A DNA stretch of 7,291 bases from Chitinophaga pinensis (GTDB lineage: Bacteria > Bacteroidota > Bacteroidia > Chitinophagales > Chitinophagaceae): contig CAMBGO010000114.1 of the NCBI GenBank assembly GCA_945866165.1, positions 1 to 7,291 on the forward strand. The letters run 5' to 3'. The translations under genes and the position numbers were made by a program. Numbering within the stretch: the stretch's first letter is position 1; each line of letters starts with the position of its first letter. The notes below the pieces were generated by a model. The model ran no database searches. It was not told the origin of the DNA and saw only the letters and a program-made list of their open reading frames with translations. This document shows positions 1-5,559 of this stretch, in pieces.

Positions 1-1
1 A

Positions 2-433
2 ATTCACCACAGTGTTTTTATCCAAACACTGCTAGATGAAGGGAAAATAATCATGAAAGAATCTGGGCCTTTCAAAGGGAAAAAGATAACATACCACGAC
101 TCTTGTTATCTTGGAAGAAGCAACAATATCTATGAGGCTCCAAGAAAAGTATTAGAATCTCTCGATATTGCCTTAGTTGAAATGAAACGTTGTAAATCAA
201 ATGGACTTTGCTGTGGTGCTGGAGGTGCTCAGATGTTTAAAGAGGAAGAAAAAGGAAAAACCCGTATAAACCTGGAAAGAACACAAGATGCAATCGATTC
301 AAAAGCAGATATAATTGCTTCAGCTTGTCCCTTTTGCAATACAATGCTCAGTGATGGAATCAAGCTAAAAGAAAAAGAAAACCAACTGCAGGTATTGGAT
401 ATAGCAGAATTAATAGCTCAATCACTAGATTAA
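2..433 (+). CDS. (Fe-S)-binding CCG-domain protein, C-terminal part (5' end outside window)
   Basis: The reading frame is open to the left window edge (it begins IHHSVFIQTLLDEGKI), so the Met at base 53 is internal and 143 C-terminal residues are visible. They contain one cysteine-rich CCG domain, the type found in heterodisulfide reductase HdrB/HdrD, GlpC and LutA/LldE-like proteins: HDSC (Cys codon at 104), then GLCCGAGGAQ (Cys pair at 209-214), then ACPFC (Cys codons at 326 and 335). The spacing C-X34-CC-X37-C-X2-C fits the CCG signature, which in this family binds an iron-sulfur cluster. The role is probably cytoplasmic or membrane-associated electron transfer; the partner and substrate cannot be told from this fragment. 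Ferredoxin-type clusters or a second CCG domain would lie upstream and are not visible. The stop is one base before the next start, so the two genes are probably co-transcribed. Confidence 0.9.
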   Translation: MHHSVFIQTLLDEGKIIMKESGPFKGKKITYHDSCYLGRSNNIYEAPRKVLESLDIALVEMKRCKSNGLCCGAGGAQMFKEEEKGKTRINLERTQDAIDSKADIIASACPFCNTMLSDGIKLKEKENQLQVLDIAELIAQSLD

Positions 434-434
434 T

Positions 435-947
435 ATGAACTTATCCTATAAAGAATTGATTCCTAGTCATTTTTCAGATGATTCAAGGGTATGGATCTAT
501 CAATGTAATAGAATTTTTTCAATTTCTGAAGCACTTGAAATTGAAGAAAAATTAGAAGAATTTACAATCAATTGGAAATCACATCAAACACCTGTTAGAG
601 GATTTGCCACCTTGTTTTTCGGTCAATTCATCGTTTTGATGGCCGATGAAACTGCAACAGGCGTTAGTGGTTGCAGTACAGATAGTTCAGTTAGGTTAAT
701 TAAATCTTTTGAACAAACTTATCAGGTTGGACTTTTTGAGAGGACACTACTCGCTTTTGTCATTAAGGATAAAGTTGAGCTGTTACCTTTTTCTCAGGTT
801 AATTATGCATTTGAAAATAATTTCATAAATAGAGATACTTTGTTTTTTGATAATAATATTGAAAATAAAAACGGTCTAGTCCATAACTGGATAATACCAG
901 TTCAAGACAGTTGGATATGGAAAAGGGTTTCTAAATCAATTGTTTAG
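435..947 (+). CDS. Conserved Bacteroidota-type protein of unknown function (often labelled 'ABC transporter ATPase')
   Basis: This is a complete 170-residue protein starting at the ATG one base after the preceding stop, so translation is probably coupled. It appears soluble: I see no signal peptide and no convincing membrane segment, though residues 57-70 (FATLFFGQFIVLMA) form a hydrophobic core strand. The most distinctive stretch is SGCSTDSSVR at residues 78-87, rich in Ser/Thr with one Cys (Cys80), followed by a helix-like segment. Homologues in Bacteroidota are, from memory, often named ABC transporter ATPase, but there is no Walker A (GxxGxGK[ST]), LSGGQ signature or Walker B here, and the length is below that of an ABC ATPase domain, so I do not accept that name. 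The position after a CCG-domain Fe-S protein hints at a shared redox context, which is inference only. Confidence 0.75.
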   Translation: MNLSYKELIPSHFSDDSRVWIYQCNRIFSISEALEIEEKLEEFTINWKSHQTPVRGFATLFFGQFIVLMADETATGVSGCSTDSSVRLIKSFEQTYQVGLFERTLLAFVIKDKVELLPFSQVNYAFENNFINRDTLFFDNNIENKNGLVHNWIIPVQDSWIWKRVSKSIV

Positions 948-999
948 TCATTCAAATAAGGGATTCGCGAAATGTAAATAATATATTATATAGTATTTT

Positions 1000-1034
1000 T
1001 TTGACATTTTAACGAAAAGCCACTTTTACTTATG
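1000..1034 (+). promoter_or_regulatory. Weak candidate Bacteroidota-type promoter for the miaB operon
   Basis: TTTG at 1000-1003 resembles the -33 element, and TACTTATG at 1027-1034 matches five of the six defined positions of the -7 element TAnnTTTG used by the primary sigma factor of Bacteroidota. The spacer of 23 bases is longer than the usual roughly 19-21, and such matches arise easily in AT-rich DNA. It would give an untranslated leader of about 140 bases containing the palindrome at 1137-1151. This is a tentative placement. Confidence 0.2.
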
Positions 1035-1071
1035 CTCAACTTTTCAACAGTAATTTAAGTACAATTATTTA

Positions 1072-1115
1072 GTGCTTTTTTATTTTTTTTCTGCAAAGAA
1101 GTTTAACAAAAGCAC
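1072..1115. repeat. 8-bp inverted repeat with 28-base loop
   Basis: GTGCTTTT at 1072-1079 is exactly complementary to AAAAGCAC at 1108-1115. The 28-base loop contains a long T-run. The right arm is followed by ACAAAATG and not by a T-run, so it does not look like a rho-independent terminator. It could be a weak leader hairpin or chance in AT-rich DNA. Confidence 0.3.
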
Positions 1116-1136
1116 AAAATGATTTCTATTTTAACG

Positions 1137-1151
1137 ATGACAATTTGTCAT
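1137..1151. promoter_or_regulatory. Perfect palindrome ATGACAA-T-TTGTCAT, possible operator
   Basis: The two 7-base arms ATGACAA and TTGTCAT are exact reverse complements around a single T, ending 28 bases before the miaB start codon. Such short-centred dyads are typical of binding sites for dimeric regulators. The operon downstream encodes its own DNA-binding regulator with a Fis-type helix-turn-helix, so autoregulation is conceivable. No -24/-12 sigma-54 promoter (TGGC-N8-TTGC type) is visible beside it. The symmetry is seen directly; function as an operator is inference. Confidence 0.35.
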
Positions 1152-1179
1152 ATTTAGAGTTTTAATGTAATTTTACAGA

Positions 1180-2601
1180 ATGGAATTATTTACAGATAAA
1201 ACCATTGATGAAACAAGGCAAGGTGAGGCATTTTCATCAAAAGAAAACCAGGAAAATACCTTTTCACGTAAGTTTTTCATTGAAAGCTATGGCTGTGCCA
1301 TGAATTTCAGTGATAGTGAGATTATTGCCTCTATCCTCAATTCTAATGGATATGGTTCAACCAAATTCGAGGAAGATGCAGATCTGATCTTTCTAAATAC
1401 CTGTTCCATTAGGGAAAAAGCGGAGTTAACAATAAGAAAACGACTTACGGAGTTCAGAAAATTGAAAAAAAAGCGTCCAGGTTTACTAATTGGAGTACTT
1501 GGTTGTATGGCTGAGCGTATAAAGGGGAAGTTATTGGAAGAGGAAAAACTGGTAGATATTGTTGTTGGTCCTGACGCTTATAGAACGCTTCCTCTTTTGA
1601 TTAACGAAGCTGAATCAGGTACAAAGGCAGTAAACGTACTTTTAAGCAGGGATGAAACCTATGCTGACATATCCCCTATTCGATTGAATTCCAACGGAGT
1701 AAGTGCCTTTGTAAGCATTATGAGGGGCTGTAACAACATGTGTAGCTTTTGTGTGGTGCCCTTTACTAGAGGAAGGGAAAGAAGCAGGGATATTGAGTCT
1801 ATCATCAATGAATGCAAGGATCTTTTCAGTCAGGGATACAAAGAGGTAACACTACTTGGTCAGAATGTAGATAGTTATAACTGGGTCGATCACGTTAATG
1901 GCACAGTAGCTGATTTTGCGATTCTGCTTGAAAAGGTGGCTCAAATCAGTCCAACCTTACGCATTAGATTCAGCACATCTCATCCCAAAGACATTACAGA
2001 TAATGTGTTATTCACCATGCGTAAATATGACAATATTTGTAAATATATACACCTTCCTGTTCAAAGTGGATCTACTAGAATCTTACAATTGATGAATAGA
2101 ACCTATACCCGCGAGTGGTACCTAGGTAAAGTGAAGAGAATAAAGGAAATCATGCCTGAATGTGCCATCAGTGCAGATATCATCGCAGGATTTTGTACGG
2201 AAGAAGAAAAAGATCACCAGGATACGTTAGGTATCATGAGGGAAGCTGCGTATGAATTTAGCTATATGTTCATTTATTCAGAAAGACCTGGAACATTGGC
2301 TGCCAAGCGCTATTACGACGATGTTGATATTGATACAAAAAAGAGGCGGTTGGCTGAAATAATAGAACTACAAAACAAGCTATCTTTTGAAAGTAATACA
2401 AAGGATATTGGGAAACACTCCGAAGTATTGATTGAAGGAGACTCCAAAAGAAGTGATGCGCATTGGGTAGGCCGAAATAGTCAAAATAAGGTGGTTGTAT
2501 TCGAAAAAGATCCATTAAAACAGTTCAAAAAAGGAGATTACGCAATAGTCGAAATAACTGACTATACACAAGCAACCTTATTTGGAAGAATTATTCGTTA
2601 A
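1180..2601 (+). CDS. miaB: tRNA-2-methylthio-N6-dimethylallyladenosine synthase MiaB
   Basis: This radical-SAM methylthiotransferase turns i6A37 into ms2i6A37 in tRNAs reading UNN codons, using two [4Fe-4S] clusters in the cytoplasm. The N-terminal UPF0004 domain (about residues 32-150) has the three auxiliary-cluster cysteines: Cys39 (ESYGCAMN), Cys75 (LNTCSIREKAE) and Cys109 (LGCMAERIKG). The radical-SAM core carries C184-X3-C188-X2-C191 in RGCNNMCSFCVVPFTRGRE, with HLPVQSGS at 291-298 and the MiaB-type GFCTEEEKDHQDTL near 337-350. The last 60 or so residues (about 410-471) form a TRAM RNA-binding domain. At 473 residues it is full length, and the 30-residue extension (TIDETRQGEAF) is usual for Bacteroidota. 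ATG 1180 is the first start after the in-frame TAA at 1168; the next Met (41) lies past an essential Cys. No Shine-Dalgarno is seen. It is first in a five-gene operon. Confidence 0.98.
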   Translation: MELFTDKTIDETRQGEAFSSKENQENTFSRKFFIESYGCAMNFSDSEIIASILNSNGYGSTKFEEDADLIFLNTCSIREKAELTIRKRLTEFRKLKKKRPGLLIGVLGCMAERIKGKLLEEEKLVDIVVGPDAYRTLPLLINEAESGTKAVNVLLSRDETYADISPIRLNSNGVSAFVSIMRGCNNMCSFCVVPFTRGRERSRDIESIINECKDLFSQGYKEVTLLGQNVDSYNWVDHVNGTVADFAILLEKVAQISPTLRIRFSTSHPKDITDNVLFTMRKYDNICKYIHLPVQSGSTRILQLMNRTYTREWYLGKVKRIKEIMPECAISADIIAGFCTEEEKDHQDTLGIMREAAYEFSYMFIYSERPGTLAAKRYYDDVDIDTKKRRLAEIIELQNKLSFESNTKDIGKHSEVLIEGDSKRSDAHWVGRNSQNKVVVFEKDPLKQFKKGDYAIVEITDYTQATLFGRIIR

Positions 2602-2616
2602 ACGTATTTATCAATT

Positions 2617-3861
2617 ATGGATATACAAAGCATTAAGAATAGGTTTGGAATTATAGGCAACTCTCCTGCCCTTAACTATGCTATTCAAGTTGCGTCTCAG
2701 GTGGCTAATACGGATCTAACGGTTCTGATTGCAGGTGAATCTGGTGTAGGAAAAGAAGTTTTTTCTCAGATCATTCATGCATTATCTCCTAGAAAACACA
2801 ATCCATTTATCGCTGTAAACTGTGGCGCTATTCCTGAGGGCACCATTGATTCAGAATTATTCGGTCATGAAAAGGGCTCTTTCACAGGTGCACTCGATTC
2901 AAGAAAAGGATATTTCGAAACAGTTAATGGAGGCACGCTTTTCATGGATGAAATAGGCGAAACGCCATTGGGTACACAAGCCAGGTTGCTTAGGGTATTG
3001 GAAAATGCCGAATTCATAAGGGTTGGATCCTCTAAGGTGCAAAAAACAGATGTAAGAGTTATTGCTGCAACGAACAAAGATCTTTTGTATGCCACACAAA
3101 ACAATAAATTTAGGGAAGACCTTTTTTATCGCTTGAATACAGTTCCAATAAGGGTGCCATCACTGAGGGAAAGGAAAGAAGATATCATTTTACTTTTTAG
3201 AAAATTCGCAGTTGACTTTGCTGAAAAATATAGAACCAGTCCCATACAACTTGATGAAGATGCAAAAGAAATGCTGATTAACTACCCTTGGCCAGGCAAT
3301 GTTCGTGAATTAAAAAATATTGCTGAACAAATTTCAGTATTAGCCGATAATAAAATTATTTCAATAAAAGACATTGAACGATTTTTACCAAAGGCAAGTG
3401 AAAATAAATTACCGATGGTAATTGGAAAATCAGGCAATGCTGAATTCATGAATGAACGAGACATCCTTTATAAATTGTTTTTCGACATGAAAAAGGATGT
3501 AACAGAACTAAAGAAGATGTTTTTTGAAATTCTTCAAAATCCATCGACCATCAGCTCTGTTTCAAATGCTGTGCAGGATTCATTCTTACATGATCTGCCA
3601 CTAGGAAAAAATCAAACTGAAATAGTAGACTCTTCTGTGATACCCTCTCAATCTCAACCCATCATTTTGAACGAACACCGTGATATTCAACATCCTATTG
3701 TTGTGGAGGAATCCTTGAATATCATGGACATGGAAAAAGAATTGATCGAAAAAGCCCTAAAAAAGCACAAAGGAAAAAGAAAAGATGCCTCCTCAGATCT
3801 TGGAATTAGTGAAAGAACCTTATATAGAAAATTAAAAGAATATGATATTGAAGATCTATAA
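2617..3861 (+). CDS. Sigma-54-dependent Fis-family transcriptional activator without N-terminal sensor domain
   Basis: This is a bacterial enhancer-binding protein whose AAA+ ATPase remodels RpoN-RNA polymerase to open promoters. The AAA+ domain starts almost at the N-terminus (GIIGNSPAL at 11-19), with no receiver, GAF or PAS module before it. Walker A is GESGVGKE (40-47), the sigma-54 contact loop is GSFTGA (87-92, normally GAFTGA), Walker B is GGTLFMDEIG (105-114), the FREDLFYRL segment is 165-173, and sensor II is WPGNVREL (225-232). A linker of about 110 residues (257-367) with a helical, coiled-coil-like part (about 276-308) leads to a Fis-type helix-turn-helix (about 368-410; ASSDLGISERTLYRKLKEY). 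All ATPase motifs are intact. The start is 15 bases after miaB, and the end overlaps lptE by 20 bases. Target genes are unknown; the operon context suggests envelope or stress functions. Confidence 0.95.
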   Translation: MDIQSIKNRFGIIGNSPALNYAIQVASQVANTDLTVLIAGESGVGKEVFSQIIHALSPRKHNPFIAVNCGAIPEGTIDSELFGHEKGSFTGALDSRKGYFETVNGGTLFMDEIGETPLGTQARLLRVLENAEFIRVGSSKVQKTDVRVIAATNKDLLYATQNNKFREDLFYRLNTVPIRVPSLRERKEDIILLFRKFAVDFAEKYRTSPIQLDEDAKEMLINYPWPGNVRELKNIAEQISVLADNKIISIKDIERFLPKASENKLPMVIGKSGNAEFMNERDILYKLFFDMKKDVTELKKMFFEILQNPSTISSVSNAVQDSFLHDLPLGKNQTEIVDSSVIPSQSQPIILNEHRDIQHPIVVEESLNIMDMEKELIEKALKKHKGKRKDASSDLGISERTLYRKLKEYDIEDL

Positions 3862-4363
3862 TAAACCATCTTATATACTTGGAATAATTCTATTTGCAAT
3901 TATATCTATACAGGGAACGTGTAGGTTTTCGATGAAAGACGTTTCAATTCCGGCAGACATTAAAACTGTAAAGGTTTCTTATATAGAAAACCAAGCCAGG
4001 TATATAAACCCACAGCTTAGTCCAAAGCTTTCAGAAAAGCTGAGACAAAAAATAGTAAATCAAACAAGGCTATCCCAAATCAATGGTGAAGCTGATTATG
4101 AAATCAGCGGATACATAAGCGATTATTCTGTTAGTACTTCAGGTATCTCAGATAGGCAAGTTGCAAGTAATAACCTGAATGTCACCGTGCATTTAATTTT
4201 CAAAAACAGAAAAGATGAGAAAAAGAACTTTGAGGCAGATTTAACCAGAAACTTTCCTTTTTCTGCAACAAAGAGTCTGTCTCAAGCAGAATCAGAGCTA
4301 ACTGAACAAGTTATTACGAGCTTGACCGATGAGATCTTCAATAGAATTTTTTCTAACTGGTAA
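3842..4363 (+). CDS. lptE: LptE-family LPS assembly protein
   Basis: LptE plugs the LptD barrel in the outer membrane and helps insert lipopolysaccharide into the outer leaflet. The 173-residue protein has a hydrophobic signal segment (about residues 10-24), then Cys27 and the family pattern of Bacteroidota LptE: a SIPADIKTVKVSYIENQA strand, a LSPKLSEKLRQKI helix, a LTVxxxF-like central strand (LNVTVHLIFKNRKDEKKNFE), and a C-terminal TDEIFNRIFSNW helix. The lipobox is poor: Q-G-T before Cys27 where [LVI]-[AST]-[GAS] is expected, so acylation is likely but not proven. The start overlaps the regulator's 3' end by 20 bases, suggesting translational coupling; the next in-frame Met (31) would lose the signal, which supports this start. 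The assignment rests on remembered family pattern and length. Confidence 0.87.
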   Translation: MILKIYNKPSYILGIILFAIISIQGTCRFSMKDVSIPADIKTVKVSYIENQARYINPQLSPKLSEKLRQKIVNQTRLSQINGEADYEISGYISDYSVSTSGISDRQVASNNLNVTVHLIFKNRKDEKKNFEADLTRNFPFSATKSLSQAESELTEQVITSLTDEIFNRIFSNW

Positions 4364-4381
4364 ACTCCCTATATTAGCCCC

Positions 4382-5167
4382 ATGATTAGAAATACTGATT
4401 CACTTATAAAGGAGTTTTTTTATAAAACCAACCTTGCAGAAGTGACTAGTGATGAATTGGTTAAAATAAAGGAGGATCATCCTTATGCATCTGTCTTTAG
4501 CTACTTATACTCTCTAAAACTAAAAGAACAGAATACACATCAGTTTAATAAGGAGTTTTCACACACAAAATTATTTTTCAATAACTATAAATGGTTACAT
4601 TTTCTATTGTTTGGGGAAGGAGAAATTGAAGTGATAAAAGGTATTCCTAGGGAACCAATCGTTAAAGTAGAGTTACCGAGCGAAGTACTAGAGCAAATAG
4701 AAACCAAAACAGAAATTGAGGTTATCATACCATTAGAAAAGGAGTTAAATTCTACAGAGGATGAAACTGTTGTTGTTTCTCATCAAGAAATTCCTGTCGA
4801 AATGGCCTTTGAGCCCTATCATACGGTTGATTATTTTGCTTCCCAAGGTATAAAAATAGGACAGATTGATTCTGCTGATAAACTAGGTCAAAAAGTAAAA
4901 AGCTTTACAGCTTGGCTAAAAACAATGAAAAAAATTCAAGGTGAAGAAGACCAAAATGTTACCGTGAGTCAGGATTTAACAAGCCAGGTTTTCGAGAATG
5001 AAAAAGTTGAAAACATGGTAATTACAGAGTCAATGGCTGAAATTTACCAAAAGCAAGGCCTGAATGATAAAGCCATCGAAGTTTACAATAAATTAAGTTT
5101 GCAAAATCCTCATAATAGCCATATTTTTGCAGACCGAATTAAAGCCTTAAAAGAGAATAGACCATGA
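4382..5167 (+). CDS. Hypothetical protein with one C-terminal TPR-like unit
   Basis: A complete 261-residue protein with no signal peptide or membrane segment, so probably cytoplasmic. I cannot assign a function. Residues 1-80 are helical with aromatic patches (FFNNYKWLHFLLFGEG at 65-80). Residues 90-140 are acidic and low in complexity, probably a flexible linker. A motif, FEPYHTVDYFASQGIKI at 143-159, is followed by KSFTAWLKTMKKI (173-185), which I recall as recurrent in Bacteroidota relatives. Residues 214-247 (ITESMAEIYQKQG...AIEVYNKLSLQNP) fit a single tetratricopeptide repeat, pointing to protein-protein contact. It starts 18 bases after lptE, and its TGA overlaps the secG ATG by four bases (ATGA), a classic coupling arrangement, so it may act near the Sec or envelope machinery. 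That link is inference from position. Confidence 0.8.
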   Translation: MIRNTDSLIKEFFYKTNLAEVTSDELVKIKEDHPYASVFSYLYSLKLKEQNTHQFNKEFSHTKLFFNNYKWLHFLLFGEGEIEVIKGIPREPIVKVELPSEVLEQIETKTEIEVIIPLEKELNSTEDETVVVSHQEIPVEMAFEPYHTVDYFASQGIKIGQIDSADKLGQKVKSFTAWLKTMKKIQGEEDQNVTVSQDLTSQVFENEKVENMVITESMAEIYQKQGLNDKAIEVYNKLSLQNPHNSHIFADRIKALKENRP

Positions 5168-5499
5168 TTACCATTTTTTTGATATTCATTATTTTATCAT
5201 CTGTGTTATTAGCTGCAATCGTATTGATCCAAAATCCAAAAGGTGGCGGTCTTTCAGGCAGCATTGCCGGAATCAGCAACCAATTTATGGGCGTAAAGCA
5301 GACTACAGATGTACTTGAAAAAGGAACCTGGATTCTTTCTGGTGTCTTGATAACACTTTGTATCGTTTCAACACTTGTGATTTCCACCACCAAAACAACT
5401 GGAAATGATGCACTCAAAGGTATCCCAACGAATACTCCAGCTACCCAACAACAAGCTTTACCAGTACAACCATCTACATTAGATACCAACCCGAAGTAA
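5164..5499 (+). CDS. secG: Preprotein translocase subunit SecG
   Basis: SecG is the small accessory subunit of the SecYEG channel in the inner membrane, stimulating SecA-driven export. The 111-residue protein has the expected two membrane segments (about residues 3-22 and 55-75). Between them lies the diagnostic loop: LIQNPKGGGLSG right after the first helix, then a short GISNQFMGVKQTTDVLEKGTW stretch leading into the second helix. A soluble tail of about 35 residues rich in Thr, Pro and Gln follows, which is common in this phylum and poorly conserved. The ATG lies inside the stop of the preceding gene (ATGA), so expression is probably coupled to it. The gene closes the miaB operon, with a strong terminator 18 bases past the stop. 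Confidence 0.96.
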   Translation: MITIFLIFIILSSVLLAAIVLIQNPKGGGLSGSIAGISNQFMGVKQTTDVLEKGTWILSGVLITLCIVSTLVISTTKTTGNDALKGIPTNTPATQQQALPVQPSTLDTNPK

Positions 5500-5517
5500 T
5501 TTCACAATTTTATATCT

Positions 5518-5554
5518 GAAACCCTGCTTTAATTTAGCGGGGTTTCTTTATTTT
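5518..5554 (+). terminator. Rho-independent terminator after secG
   Basis: Stem arms GAAACCCTGC (5518-5527) and GCGGGGTTTC (5537-5546) pair over ten positions, nine Watson-Crick and one G-U, around a 9-base AT loop, followed by the T-rich tract TTTATTTT (5547-5554). It ends the central operon. The mltG start codon begins only five bases after the T-tract, so mltG must either have a promoter inside or just before this hairpin or depend on read-through. Confidence 0.9.
5530..5537 (+). promoter_or_regulatory. Weak -7-like element inside the terminator loop, possible mltG promoter
   Basis: TAATTTAG matches five of the six defined positions of the Bacteroidota -7 element TAnnTTTG. A start about seven bases downstream would leave a leader of roughly 16 bases before the mltG ATG. 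No convincing TTTG -33 element is seen at the right distance upstream, so this is a low-confidence suggestion prompted by how little room remains between the terminator and mltG. Confidence 0.15.
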
Positions 5555-5559
5555 AGGAT

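Larger units (their letters stand above)
948..1179. other. AT-rich intergenic region before miaB
   Basis: This 232-base gap is the only long non-coding stretch in the window and presumably carries the promoter of the miaB operon. It holds T-runs (994-1002, 1076-1090), a 12-base AT-only palindrome at 978-989, an 8-bp inverted repeat (1072-1079 with 1108-1115), a 10-base direct repeat (ATTTTAACGA at 1006-1015 and 1128-1137) and a perfect 15-bp palindrome at 1137-1151. No GC-rich hairpin followed by a T-run is visible, so the end of the upstream transcript is not marked by an obvious intrinsic terminator. I found no small ORF here that I would support. Confidence 0.8.

Noticed and set aside
53..433. 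The Met at base 53 as the true start of the first gene
   Set aside because: The same frame is open upstream to the window edge and reads like the family sequence, so the gene starts outside the window.
978..989. ATAATATATTAT palindrome
   Set aside because: It is purely A/T in an AT-rich gap, so symmetry of this length is expected by chance.
1071..1090. T-run after 947 as an intrinsic terminator for the left block
   Set aside because: No GC-containing stem directly precedes the T-run; the only inverted repeat there has the T-run in its loop.
1895..1918. TGGCAC followed downstream by TTGC as a sigma-54 promoter
   Set aside because: The spacing between the two elements is wrong for a -24/-12 promoter, and it lies inside the miaB coding region.
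2270..2515. Minus-strand open frame inside miaB, and similar ones inside the regulator gene (2865-3104, 2899-3099, 3282-3464, 3687-3899)
   Set aside because: All are shadows of well-supported + strand genes with low-complexity or compositionally odd translations.
5139..5489. 116-codon open frame on the minus strand opposite secG
   Set aside because: It lies wholly antisense to a clearly recognised secG, and its translation resembles no family and has no gene-like context.
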